The notes under the pieces: generated by a model
Databases searched by the model: none
What the model saw: only the letters and a program-made list of their open reading frames with translations
Told to the model about the DNA's origin: nothing
Position numbers and translations under genes: made by a program
Assembly (NCBI GenBank): GCA_002392745.1
Contig: DGHR01000006.1
Coordinates: forward strand, 1 to 64,000
Source: Bacteroidales bacterium UBA3843
GTDB taxonomy: Bacteria; Bacteroidota; Bacteroidia; Bacteroidales; Paludibacteraceae
Direction of reading: 5' to 3'
DNA length: 64,000 nucleotides
Shown: positions 25,792 through 33,717 of the stretch, in pieces
How the letters are laid out: every line of letters starts with the position of its first letter
Numbering within the stretch: position 1 is the stretch's first letter

Positions 25792-26841
25792 TTACTTTTC
25801 TTGGCGGAGGCGGCCGCGGTAGTGGGCCTGGTGGGCACGCGAAGAGACTCCACGGTTAGCCACATAGCGGTCGTAATAAGAGATGATGAGTGTTGTGAGC
25901 GGCAGGGCGATAATCATTCCAATCACTCCGCATATAGCGCCCCATATACTGAGGCTGAGCAGGATAGCCGCAGGGCTCAAGCCTGTGACATTCCCCATGA
26001 TTTTCGGCGTCAGCACCATATCCTGAATTGTCTGCACCACGATGAAAACCACCGTCATCATCAACAGCGTCAGCCATACCGGTTGCCCCGTCTGCGCCGA
26101 CTGGATAAGACACAGGATGATACATGGCGGAATACCCAGCGCCTGCATATACGGCACCATGTTGAGCAGGCCGATGATCAGTCCCATCGCAATACCCATC
26201 GGCATGCCGGTGATAGTGAATCCGATAGCGAACAGGATTCCCACACAGGTAGCCACCATCGCCTGACCGCGGAAATAGGCATTCATATTGCGGTCGATAT
26301 CGCCCATGAGCGTCACGACTCTCGGCCGGATTCTACGCGGGATATAGTGGCTGTATTTCGCACGGATATTGGGAAAATCAATCATCAGGAAAATGAGGTA
26401 CATAAACCCGATGAAGACAACCAACAGTTCGCTCATCCAACTCAGTCCGCCGGTAATCCAGTTGCCAATCTTCGGCAGCAGGTTCTTGAGGGAATTGGTC
26501 AGTTCGGGGTTTGCCAGAAACGCCTGCCAGTCCCATTCCGATTTCCACTGCAGCAGTTTCTCCTGGGTCTCGGATGAGACATAGTCGTTGATGTTGAATT
26601 GCGCGATATACGTCTGGAATCCCGCCCACGCGGCGTTGACCTGGTCGGTAACGGGTTTGCGGAGCGAGGCGATGGCTCCGACAATAATTCCGACCGCGAG
26701 CACCAGCGTCAGTACCACCGCCAGCGCACGGTTGCGTACGCGGCATTTGGTCTGGATGAAGACTACCACAGGGTCCAGCACATACGCCAACAGAAAACTG
26801 ACAAAAAACGGCAGTAAAACGCCGTAGAGACGCGAAAACAT
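25792..26841 (-). CDS. AI-2E exporter family (PerM-like) membrane protein
   Basis: 349 residues with about seven or eight hydrophobic segments. Belongs to the AI-2E/PerM family: the N-terminal LYGVLLPFFVSFLLAYVLDP segment, a central helical soluble region (DQVNAAWAGFQTYIAQFN ... LPKIGNWITGG), then GYVLDP-like repeats and the C-terminal VPYMQALGIPPCI and DMVLTPKIMGN-TGLSPAAILLSL blocks that mark the family. Members are proposed exporters of small molecules or ion antiporters; the substrate here is unknown. The gene is bracketed by two similar repeat elements, and its last codons (LRQEK) resemble the repeated CTTTCTCGGCGGAGG sequence found twice upstream. Confidence 0.88.
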   Translation of the reverse strand: MFSRLYGVLLPFFVSFLLAYVLDPVVVFIQTKCRVRNRALAVVLTLVLAVGIIVGAIASLRKPVTDQVNAAWAGFQTYIAQFNINDYVSSETQEKLLQWKSEWDWQAFLANPELTNSLKNLLPKIGNWITGGLSWMSELLVVFIGFMYLIFLMIDFPNIRAKYSHYIPRRIRPRVVTLMGDIDRNMNAYFRGQAMVATCVGILFAIGFTITGMPMGIAMGLIIGLLNMVPYMQALGIPPCIILCLIQSAQTGQPVWLTLLMMTVVFIVVQTIQDMVLTPKIMGNVTGLSPAAILLSLSIWGAICGVIGMIIALPLTTLIISYYDRYVANRGVSSRAHQAHYRGRLRQEK

Positions 26842-27384
26842 AGTTGTGGGTATTGGGTATTGGTTATTGGTGATTGGGGTAAAGGTTATAGGTTAAAGGT
26901 TAAAGGTTATTGTTTTTTTTACCTTTCTCGGCGGAGGCCATGTCTGGTTGGAGCGACGCTCCCCGCGGCTCCTGCCGTTCGAAGCCAAAAGTCAATTGGC
27001 TTCTCCATCCCGAAAGCGGAAGGACGTTCCGGGTGATAGGTTATTGGTTATTGTTTTTTTGGAAAAAAATAAAGAAAATAAATCGATTATAAAGAAAATA
27101 TTTTTAGAAACAAAAACCTAACTTGACACTTTTTAGTGCTTTTGGCGCGATGCGCCTTGCGTACTTAGCTGCTAAAAACTACTCGCAAGTGAGCTTTCGG
27201 ATAGTTTTTATCATCCAACTCCGCACTCCGGAGAGTTAAAAGCACTAAAAAGACATAAAACTAATATAAAGGTTAGAGGTTATTGGGTATTGGTGATTGT
27301 TTTTTTTTACCTTTCTCGGCGGAGGCCACTCCTTCCGAAAGCGGAAGGACGTTCCGGGTTATTGGTTATTGGTTAGAAGTCATC
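26842..27384. repeat. Repeat-rich spacer with duplicated 20- and 24-base segments and structured element B
   Basis: This 540-base gap has no gene. It contains GGTTAAAGG/GGTTATTGG unit strings (26847-26910, 27034-27052, 27269-27296, 27357-27376); ACCTTTCTCGGCGGAGGCCA at 26921-26940 and 27309-27328; a 24-base CGAAAGCGGAAGGACGTTCC-type segment at 27011-27034 and 27336-27359; the A-rich block at 27062-27100; and a folded segment at 27129-27252. Confidence 0.75.
27129..27252. other. Structured element B: 15-bp outer stem enclosing three hairpins
   Basis: CTTTTTAGTGCTTTT (27129-27143) is perfectly complementary to 27238-27252. Inside are GGCGC-gat-GCGCC, TAAAAACTA pairing with TAGTTTTTA, and CTCCG-cactc-CGGAG, giving a cloverleaf-like fold. 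Could be a structured RNA or a folded-DNA recombination site; no known class recognised. Confidence 0.5.
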
Positions 27385-27876
27385 TTATTTGCGGATTTTG
27401 CCGGTGAGGAGATTCCAAACGCGGCGGAAGAGATTCATATAGAAATCCAGTTCCCGCGTTGCGTTCTCCACATGACATTCCATGCGTACGTTCCGGAGTT
27501 CGACCTGATGCTCCGCCTCCATCGTCTTGAGCGCCAACTCTTCCTCCGTCCGGATATCCCGGCTCAGCAGTTTGATAAACGGATGGATAAACAGCTGCTT
27601 GCGGCACGCTATGGCGATGACAATCAGCACAATATAGGCGCTGCCGATGATGAGTGCTGCCGCCCAAACAGGCATGTACGCCGCCATCGCATCGATAGCC
27701 GCTACGGCACCGAAAGTGAACAACGCCAGCACGCAGAGCGTAAGCGTAAAAATCAACAGGAACAAGCCCAGTAGATGGCTGACGATACCGATGAGACGCA
27801 GTCTGCCTACTTCACCAACCGACTTGCCATAATCCGTCAGTTCGTTCTTGATCTGCTCAAAAATCTCGTTTTCCAT
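27385..27876 (-). CDS. Holin-like (phage holin superfamily III-type) membrane protein
   Basis: 163 residues. Two adjacent long TM segments (about residues 32-58 and 68-92) separated by a short AAIDAMAAYMPVW loop, preceded by an amphipathic helix (EIFEQIKNELTDYGKSVGEVGRLRLIG) and followed by a charged helical C-terminus. This layout fits the phage-holin-family proteins found in chromosomal operons with YtxH and other short envelope proteins, where they are not phage lysis genes. It starts 2 bases after the YtxH stop, so the two are cotranscribed from the MarR promoter. Function unknown; an envelope-stress role is inferred from the neighbours. Confidence 0.75.
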   Translation of the reverse strand: MENEIFEQIKNELTDYGKSVGEVGRLRLIGIVSHLLGLFLLIFTLTLCVLALFTFGAVAAIDAMAAYMPVWAAALIIGSAYIVLIVIAIACRKQLFIHPFIKLLSRDIRTEEELALKTMEAEHQVELRNVRMECHVENATRELDFYMNLFRRVWNLLTGKIRK

Positions 27877-27878
27877 GA

Positions 27879-28115
27879 TTATGCCTCCTCTTGTTTGGGT
27901 TCGTTTTTCGGAGTCTCAGCCGCAGTATTGGCTTCGGCCAGGTCCTGTTTGAGTTTCTCTGCGTATTGCTGCATACGTTCCTGCGCCTCGCGGGCACATT
28001 CGGAAACCTGTTTGCGCACTTCGTCGCGCGTCTCCGGCGAGAGCAGCAAGACGGCTGCCGCACCGGCCAATGCTCCGCCTATAAACAGAGCGGCACCTTT
28101 GAATAGATTGCTCAT
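27879..28115 (-). CDS. YtxH domain small protein
   Basis: 78 residues. One TM helix (residues 4-25, LFKGAALFIGGALAGAAAVLLL) followed by SPETRDEVRKQV and a long charged helix, the exact YtxH pattern. Members are stress-associated and membrane-anchored, with no known enzyme activity. Lies 12 bases after the MarR-type regulator and 2 bases before the holin-like gene, forming a three-gene unit. Confidence 0.87.
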   Translation of the reverse strand: MSNLFKGAALFIGGALAGAAAVLLLSPETRDEVRKQVSECAREAQERMQQYAEKLKQDLAEANTAAETPKNEPKQEEA

Positions 28116-28127
28116 AATGGTATAAAT

Positions 28128-28577
28128 TTATTTGTTAGTTTGTTGTAGTCCTTCTATCAGTTTGTCCAACGCGGGAATCAGTGTGAGCAGGTCGTCCGGC
28201 TCAATCCCACGCTCGCATATTTTGCTGACCAGACAGTCCGGAATCGCCTTGGCCTGCTCCTGCATCGCTTTGCCTTTTTCGGTCAGTCCGACGATGCGCT
28301 GGCGGCTGTCCTTTTGCCCTTTCACACGTGTCAGCAGCCCCATTTTCTCCATGCGCTGCAGCAGCGGCGTGATGGTGTTCGTCTCCAGCCGCAGCCGCTT
28401 GGCGATGTCGTTTACCGGCTGTGCGTCTTTCTCCCACAGAACCATCAATACCAAGTATTGCGGGTAGGTGATTCCCAGCGGTTCGAAAAACGGGTAATAT
28501 GCCTGCGTGACGAGGCGCGCCGCCGTGTAGAGGCGGAAACAGAGTTGGTTGTCTAATTTCAGTTGTTCGTACACCAT
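28128..28577 (-). CDS. MarR family regulator, OhrR-like
   Basis: 149 residues. Winged-helix MarR fold: LGITYPQYLVLMVLWEKD, DIAKRLRLETNTITPLLQRM (recognition helix) and the wing VKGQKDSRQRIVGLTEKG. An early Cys (QLCFRLYTAARL, Cys13) sits where OhrR-type peroxide sensors keep their redox Cys, so it may respond to organic peroxides; this is inference from position. It heads the ytxH/holin-like operon behind a TACCTTTG promoter box at 28657-28664 and may autoregulate it. No ohr peroxidase gene is adjacent. Confidence 0.85.
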   Translation of the reverse strand: MVYEQLKLDNQLCFRLYTAARLVTQAYYPFFEPLGITYPQYLVLMVLWEKDAQPVNDIAKRLRLETNTITPLLQRMEKMGLLTRVKGQKDSRQRIVGLTEKGKAMQEQAKAIPDCLVSKICERGIEPDDLLTLIPALDKLIEGLQQTNK

Positions 28578-28656
28578 GTTATTGACGATTTATTCATATA
28601 CGCTTGCGTACTTCATAGGATTGTATTGCAATATGTAAATTTCTCTTATCCCACTG

Positions 28657-28664
28657 CAAAGGTA
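28657..28664 (-). promoter_or_regulatory. -7 promoter box for the marR-ytxH-holin unit
   Basis: TACCTTTG on the minus strand, ~80 bases before the MarR start. The remaining part of the 28578-28871 gap holds one dispersed repeat copy (28819-28851) and no gene. Confidence 0.68.
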
Positions 28665-28818
28665 CTACTTTTTTTTGATATCCACAAATTTATTTTGCCG
28701 AATATGCTAAAAATCCACAAATCTAAGTGCAATGTACGCGAGTCGTGTGCGGCAGGTAAGGAACGGCGGCACTTCCACACCGCACTCTTTGGCTACCGCC
28801 TTGCGGCGCGACTCCGAC

Positions 28819-28851
28819 TACGATTTACGAATGTACGATGTACGATTTATT
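28819..28851. repeat. Intergenic ACGATTTAC/ACGATGTAC repeat copy
   Basis: TACGATTTACGAATGTACGA followed by TGTACGATTTATT, just downstream of the Na+ symporter gene. It shares its core with the copies in aroC (7208) and upstream of hxlR (39464). Confidence 0.75.
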
Positions 28852-28871
28852 TATTTTGGCAATTGTTTTTC

Positions 28872-30194
28872 CTAAAATACACCCTGGCCGTTGAGGAAAA
28901 TCAGGATGATGGCAGCGGGTACTATCCACCGGAGAGCGAAGACCAGGAACGGCCGCATCAGCGTTTTCCACCGTTTGTCGCTGCGAGGCACAAGGTCTTT
29001 GTTTTTCATCGGCATGAACCATCCCACAAACAGCGAAACGCCGAGTGCGCCGACGGGCAGCAGGATAGTCGTTTCCAGGATGTCGGTCCACGTGAAGACT
29101 TGCGGGAAAAAGATACACAACGCCATCAGCACGGACACTATTCCGCCGGTAATCAGAACCGAGTGATGACGGTTCAGTCTGCCGCCGCTCACCTCGCAGA
29201 TACTCGCCACCACCACTTCCATCAACGAGATGGTAGAGGTCAGCGCAGCGATGCAGAGGAGGGTGAAGAACAGCACACTGCTGAGCCACGAGAGGGACAT
29301 CTTCTGTAACACAGCCGGCAGGACCTCGAACACCAATTCCGGTCCCTCGGCAGGGTTGAAACCGAAGGCGAAGACGGCAGGGAAGATGATAATACCCGCC
29401 AACACCGCCACCAGCGTATCCAGGACAACAATCTGTAGCGAAGTGGAAGTGATGTCCTGTACGGACGGCATATACGCGCCATACGTGATGAGCAGACCCA
29501 ATCCCAGCGAGAGGCTGAAGAAACATTGCCCCGCCGCCTTCATAATCATCTCCGGCGTGATCTGGGACCACTCAAAGCGGAACAGGAAACGCATTCCTGC
29601 GCTGCTGCCTTCCAGCATCAGCACGCGCACCGCCATCAGAAACATAATCAGCAGCAGCATCGGCATAAGAATCTTACTGAGCCGCTCGATGCCTTTGTTG
29701 ACATCGAACCACAGCACGGTTCCGGTTAGTATGATCGGCAGCAGACCGCAAAGCAGCATTCTCGGCTTGGATGAGGAGATTGCATCGAAATGTGCCGAGA
29801 AACCCGCCGTGTCCATTGTGGCGAATGAGTTGGTGACGGACTCGAACAGGTAATTGAAACACCAGCCTGTGACCACAAAATAGAAACCCATCATCAGGGT
29901 GACTGCCAAGACACACCACCCGCCCAGCCACAGCCAGCCTTTGCTGCCGCTGATGGTGCTGAAGGCGCTGATGGTGGGCTTTTTGGAAGTCTTGCCGATG
30001 ATGAATTCCGACATCAGTAGCGGCAGACCGAAAAGCAGCACACATATCAGATACACAATGAGAAAGGCACCGCCGCCGTTCTCGCCGGCTACGTACGGGA
30101 ATTTCCATATGTTGCCCAGCCCCACAGCCGAACCTGCGGCTGCAAGAATCAGTCCGACTTTAGAACTAAAACCGTTTTGTTTTTTCTGTTCCAT
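28872..30194 (-). CDS. Sodium:neurotransmitter symporter (NSS/SNF) family protein
   Basis: 440 residues with about 11 membrane segments. The N-terminus has the NSS signature: GLILAAAGSAVGLGNIWKFPY and the unwound TM1 Na+ site, GGGAFLIVYL, and later SFFSLSLGLG-like TM6 (QCFFSLSLGLGLLITYGAYM). Family members move amino acids with Na+ across the inner membrane; the bacterial short form (~440 aa) matches this length. The specific amino acid is unknown. The start codon is 12 bases downstream of a truncated MmcQ-like frame. It stands alone, with the next gene on the same strand beyond the marR promoter. Confidence 0.92.
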   Translation of the reverse strand: MEQKKQNGFSSKVGLILAAAGSAVGLGNIWKFPYVAGENGGGAFLIVYLICVLLFGLPLLMSEFIIGKTSKKPTISAFSTISGSKGWLWLGGWCVLAVTLMMGFYFVVTGWCFNYLFESVTNSFATMDTAGFSAHFDAISSSKPRMLLCGLLPIILTGTVLWFDVNKGIERLSKILMPMLLLIMFLMAVRVLMLEGSSAGMRFLFRFEWSQITPEMIMKAAGQCFFSLSLGLGLLITYGAYMPSVQDITSTSLQIVVLDTLVAVLAGIIIFPAVFAFGFNPAEGPELVFEVLPAVLQKMSLSWLSSVLFFTLLCIAALTSTISLMEVVVASICEVSGGRLNRHHSVLITGGIVSVLMALCIFFPQVFTWTDILETTILLPVGALGVSLFVGWFMPMKNKDLVPRSDKRWKTLMRPFLVFALRWIVPAAIILIFLNGQGVF

Positions 30195-30206
30195 TTATAT
30201 TTTATG

Positions 30207-30347
30207 CTATTTCTTCTTTGTATATTTGGCTTTGACGAGCTCATAGGAGTTGCGGGTGAGGTCGCGGAGCAAGGTGTCCGGCACGGTACGGGGATCGATG
30301 CCCAGCGAAAGGCAGTATTCCCTGTAATCTTCGATGTTCTTAGCCAT
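30207..30347 (-). pseudogene. Internally deleted MmcQ/YjbR remnant (46 aa)
   Basis: Reads MAKNIEDYREYCLSLG, then a few unrelated residues, then LLRDLTRNSYELVKAKYTKK. The first and last parts match the N- and C-termini of the intact MmcQ gene at 34632-34979 (NIEDYREYCLSLG; LLKDLTRNSYEIVKAKYNKK), but the ~70 residues between are missing. The frame stays open, so it may still be translated. A 31-base tandem duplication overlaps its start. Likely a duplicated and then deleted copy. Confidence 0.8.
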
Positions 30348-30393
30348 AGGCACGATTATCTTTGATGTTCTTAGCCATAGGCACGATTATCTT
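30333..30393. repeat. 31-bp tandem duplication
   Basis: GATGTTCTTAGCCATAGGCA plus CGATTATCTT occurs at 30333-30362 and again at 30364-30393. It overlaps the start codon of the MmcQ remnant and lies in the gap before the DUF389 gene's stop. Confidence 0.92.
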
Positions 30394-30412
30394 CGATTTT
30401 CATGGTTGGGTA

Positions 30413-31756
30413 TCAATTGTTTTTAATCACTTGTACGGACGGGACATTCAGGCGGATGGCAAGCCACTGCTCCATACGCGCGAGATCTTCATGGGTTAGT
30501 GTCTCCTTGTTATGGCTTGCCTCCGGTTTCTGGGAGATGACTAATAGCACGGTGGAGTCTGCACGGGCAAGGGTTATACGGTCTATGGACGACCATTGTG
30601 CGCGCAGTTCGTTGCTGATTTGCTCTGTAGGCAGAACCAGCGCTTCATAGGCATCCAGTTGTTGCCGGAGTGCGCGAATAGAATCGTCTCGCTGACGCAG
30701 TTGCTGCTCGGTGGACGCCAACCAATCGCGCATGACCTCCGTCTCGTTCAGCCGGTGAACTTCGATGGTGGCATCTTCCTGAAAGAGAATCTGCGCATGC
30801 GAAATCCCGTGTTTCTCAGCGTTCGTATAGAGCTGTGCGCGGGACTCAGGGCTCAGTGCCTCTCCTGCCAGCCGCAGCGTAAGCGTATAAGGTTTGACGG
30901 ACATATCCGTGCTGTAGTCATAGATATAGGTGCCTCCGACGGCTTGGTTCTCCTTCACAAAATGCCGTGCTTCGGTGGTGAAGCGGTTCTCGCGGACGAT
31001 ACTATACGCCGTAAAGAAACTGGGTACGAGCACAACGAGGATCAACAAACCGTAAGAGATGATTCTGCGGCGCGAGGTTCCGTCTTTCTCTTCCACCACA
31101 GGAAAACGCAAGTACTTGACTGCCAGGAAAGTAGCCAAGGCGATGAAGATACAGTTGATAAAGAACAGATAGAGCGCTCCTGCTGCGTATTGCCAGTTGA
31201 GGCTGGCGATTCCGTAACCGACCGTACAGAGCGGCGGCATGAGCGCCGTAGCGATCGCCACGCCGGAAAGAACCGTTCCCTTTTCTTTGCGCGAGAGTTC
31301 CAAGATGCCAGCTATGCCTCCGAAGAAAGCGATGAGCACATCATAGACAGAGGGGTTGGTGCGCGCTAACAGTTCCGTGGGATTGTCCGTCTCCAGAGGC
31401 GTTACCACGAAATAGAGCGTCGATGCCAGAAGGCTGATGGCGAACATGATTCCGAGGTTCTTGAGCGACTGGAGCAGCAGGTCTGTGTCGTTGGTTCCCA
31501 AGCCCATGCCGAAGCCGATAATAGGACTCATCAGCGGCGAGATAAGCATGGCGCCGATGATCACCGGAATGGAGTTGACATTCAAACCGACCGAAGCAAT
31601 GACAATCGCCACAAAGAGGATGTAGATGTTCGGTCCGCGAAAAGGAATATTACTGCGGATATTCGCGCTGGCGGCAAGTACATCGATGTAATCCGTCACA
31701 CTCAGTTGCTTGCGGAAGAACCGCTTTGCCCGTTCTTTGAATTCTGAATAGGTCAT
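30413..31756 (-). CDS. DUF389 (TIGR00341-like) membrane protein
   Basis: 447 residues. DUF389 integral membrane domain at ~40-240: IASVGLNVNSIPVIIGAMLISPLMSPIIGFG is the family's most conserved block, followed by LLARTNPSVYDVLIAFFGGIAG, GVAIATALMPPLCTVGYGIA and NCIFIALATF. The C-terminal ~200 residues are a soluble extension after one more TM (FFTAYSIV), with a helical stretch (SIRALRQQLDAYEAL) that may be a coiled coil. Function of the family is unestablished. The gene stands between the MmcQ remnant and a sugar acetyltransferase, all on the minus strand. Confidence 0.88.
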   Translation of the reverse strand: MTYSEFKERAKRFFRKQLSVTDYIDVLAASANIRSNIPFRGPNIYILFVAIVIASVGLNVNSIPVIIGAMLISPLMSPIIGFGMGLGTNDTDLLLQSLKNLGIMFAISLLASTLYFVVTPLETDNPTELLARTNPSVYDVLIAFFGGIAGILELSRKEKGTVLSGVAIATALMPPLCTVGYGIASLNWQYAAGALYLFFINCIFIALATFLAVKYLRFPVVEEKDGTSRRRIISYGLLILVVLVPSFFTAYSIVRENRFTTEARHFVKENQAVGGTYIYDYSTDMSVKPYTLTLRLAGEALSPESRAQLYTNAEKHGISHAQILFQEDATIEVHRLNETEVMRDWLASTEQQLRQRDDSIRALRQQLDAYEALVLPTEQISNELRAQWSSIDRITLARADSTVLLVISQKPEASHNKETLTHEDLARMEQWLAIRLNVPSVQVIKNN

Positions 31757-31805
31757 ATTGTATTGGGTTATTTCTTTTTGTTATAATTAGAAGGAATGAT
31801 TGTGA

Positions 31806-32372
31806 TTATTCTATCATCTTGATCACTTTCGCCGGAACACCAGCAACGATGGCATTGGCAGGGACATCTTTCGTCACCACGGCTCCTGCGGCAACGATGG
31901 CGTTTTCGCCGATGGTCACTCCTTGCAGCACAGTTACATTCGCTCCGAGCCACACTTTTTTGCCGATGTGTATCGGTTTGGCAATCATGCCCGCCCGTTG
32001 CGCCGGGTCGGGGATGTGATTGAGCGTGCAGAGTGTGGCGTTATGCCCGATAAGGGCATCGTCGTCAATGAAGATACCGCCTTGGTCTTGGAACTTACAG
32101 CCCATGTTGATGAACACCCGTTCGCCGACATGCGTGTTCTTGCCGCAGTCGGTATAGAACGGCGGAAACATACCAAACGACTCCGGCACATCTATCGCCC
32201 ATAACTCACTCAACAACCGTCGCAGTTCTTCGGGAGTATGATACGAGCCGTTGATCTCGGCGGTGATACGCAGGGCTTCCTGAGAATACTTATGGAACTC
32301 CATATGCAACTCCGAGCCGCCGATAATCGGCTCGTCCGTTGCCATTCGTTCACGAAATTGTTCTATGGTCAT
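31806..32372 (-). CDS. Sugar O-acetyltransferase (LacA/Maa-like, left-handed beta-helix)
   Basis: 188 residues. Hexapeptide-repeat acetyltransferase using acetyl-CoA: an N-terminal helical part (RMATDEPIIGGSELHMEFHK), PPFYTDCGKNTHVGERVFINMGC, the catalytic His region LCTLNHIPDP, and the C-terminal coil VWLGANVTVLQGVTIGENAIVAAGAVVTKDVPAN with PAKVIK, all standard for maltose or galactoside acetyltransferases. Length matches the family (183-203). The acceptor sugar is unknown. Confidence 0.93.
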   Translation of the reverse strand: MTIEQFRERMATDEPIIGGSELHMEFHKYSQEALRITAEINGSYHTPEELRRLLSELWAIDVPESFGMFPPFYTDCGKNTHVGERVFINMGCKFQDQGGIFIDDDALIGHNATLCTLNHIPDPAQRAGMIAKPIHIGKKVWLGANVTVLQGVTIGENAIVAAGAVVTKDVPANAIVAGVPAKVIKMIE

Positions 32373-32434
32373 ATCTTCGTCATCACTTATTCAATCACAA
32401 CGGCTGTGCCGCTGATGGAAATTATAATTAACCG

Positions 32435-33205
32435 TCAAAACTCAAAGCGTTCCAACTTCATTTGTCCGCAAGCCTCTATCTCAATGATTCGTTGGACTAT
32501 TTCTTCAGGGTGGTCAATAAGGAGTTGACCGTGGTTCATGCCTTCGAAAATCTTGACATGTACCTTGGGATAAAGCGAAAGGAGATGTTTCGCTTGCGGT
32601 TTGGCGACAAACGCTTCTTTCGTGCCATACCAAAAATGAATGTCATTGCCGGAGATGGATTCCAACTTATTGGTATAAACGGACTTGTAGCCATCTAAGA
32701 CGGCTTGTCTTCCACCCCACGGCCAAGTCTTCTTGCACTCGTCGAGGAGCACATCGAAATAGTGACTGCGGAAGACTGCTTTCCAAAATCCCGTCCAATG
32801 GTAGCATGTCCACACGTTGATTGCCTGATAGTGTCGCAAAGGATTGACAAGCCAATTGGGCAAGGGCAGCAAAGGAGCCGCGTCAAGGATAGCATGGTCA
32901 ATGGTCAATACGTTGCGCTCCAAGATACGCGAAAGGATTTTACCGCCAAGCGAGAGCCCATAGGCGCAATCCAAATGCCCATCGAAATACGCTTGCACAT
33001 AGGCAATGATTTGCGAAGCCTGGTCGTCCACAGAGGTGAAGCGTGTGTGCTTGCCAAGCGTAAAACCGTCCACCTCCACGGCTATGATACGAAACCGCTC
33101 TTCCACCAAACGAATGAGAGGAAGGAATATCTCGTACGACACTCCCAATCCGGGAATGAGCAATAACGTCGGGGCTTTTTCGCTGCCGAAAATTTGGAAG
33201 TTCAT
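32435..33205 (-). CDS. Alpha/beta hydrolase fold protein
   Basis: 256 residues. Oxyanion strand LLLIPGLGVSYE, nucleophile elbow GLSLGG (Ser ~95), and the C-terminal catalytic His in GMNHGQLLIDHP. A putative acid (Asp) precedes it. No signal peptide, so probably cytoplasmic. The substrate cannot be told from the sequence. Its ATG overlaps the TGA of the upstream ICMT-like gene (ATGA), so the two are translationally coupled. Confidence 0.88.
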   Translation of the reverse strand: MNFQIFGSEKAPTLLLIPGLGVSYEIFLPLIRLVEERFRIIAVEVDGFTLGKHTRFTSVDDQASQIIAYVQAYFDGHLDCAYGLSLGGKILSRILERNVLTIDHAILDAAPLLPLPNWLVNPLRHYQAINVWTCYHWTGFWKAVFRSHYFDVLLDECKKTWPWGGRQAVLDGYKSVYTNKLESISGNDIHFWYGTKEAFVAKPQAKHLLSLYPKVHVKIFEGMNHGQLLIDHPEEIVQRIIEIEACGQMKLERFEF

Positions 33206-33702
33206 TTTTTACATGTCCATGGCAGAAACCGGCCGGTACGGCGGCAATAAGCTTCATATTCCTCGCCGAAATCACGGCGCAGCCGTTTCTCTTCGCTCAG
33301 TACTTGTACTATCATGATAGCCACGAAGATAACCCAAACAAGCAAAGCTTGCCACGTCCAGAGCCACACGATATAACCGAGCAGATAGATGAACGTCCCC
33401 GTCAACATAGGATTGCGGTTGAGCCGATACGGTCCATCCACCATTAGATGTTGGGTGCGCGGACCTATCTCATGATTAAAAGCGTCCATCGGATTGCCTT
33501 TGCCGCGACGTTTCATATACACGATCGTCCATATACTGAGAGCCAAACCGCCGATAATCAGCACACCTGTTATCGATGCGCGACACACGCCGATATGCTC
33601 CAATGCCGGCATACCTGATGCCAACCACATGATCGTCGGCAACAACACCACGAACATCACTCCGCCGAGCACATAGCCGGCTATTGCACGAAACTTACTC
33701 AT
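33202..33702 (-). CDS. Isoprenylcysteine carboxyl methyltransferase-family membrane protein
   Basis: 166 residues with four or five TM segments. The C-terminal signature is that of the ICMT/PEMT-like methyltransferase group: GPYRLNRNPMLTGTFIYLLGY, then EEKRLRRDFGEEYEAYCRRTGRFLP. This region binds SAM in the family. Bacterial members have unknown acceptors. Overlaps the hydrolase gene downstream by 4 bases. Confidence 0.86.
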   Translation of the reverse strand: MSKFRAIAGYVLGGVMFVVLLPTIMWLASGMPALEHIGVCRASITGVLIIGGLALSIWTIVYMKRRGKGNPMDAFNHEIGPRTQHLMVDGPYRLNRNPMLTGTFIYLLGYIVWLWTWQALLVWVIFVAIMIVQVLSEEKRLRRDFGEEYEAYCRRTGRFLPWTCKK

Positions 33703-33717
33703 ATGCTATCAGTTCTA

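Noticed and set aside
27385..28115. Prophage lysis module (holin-like gene)
   Set aside because: Neighbours are YtxH and MarR genes and no endolysin or structural phage genes occur nearby; this matches a chromosomal envelope operon.
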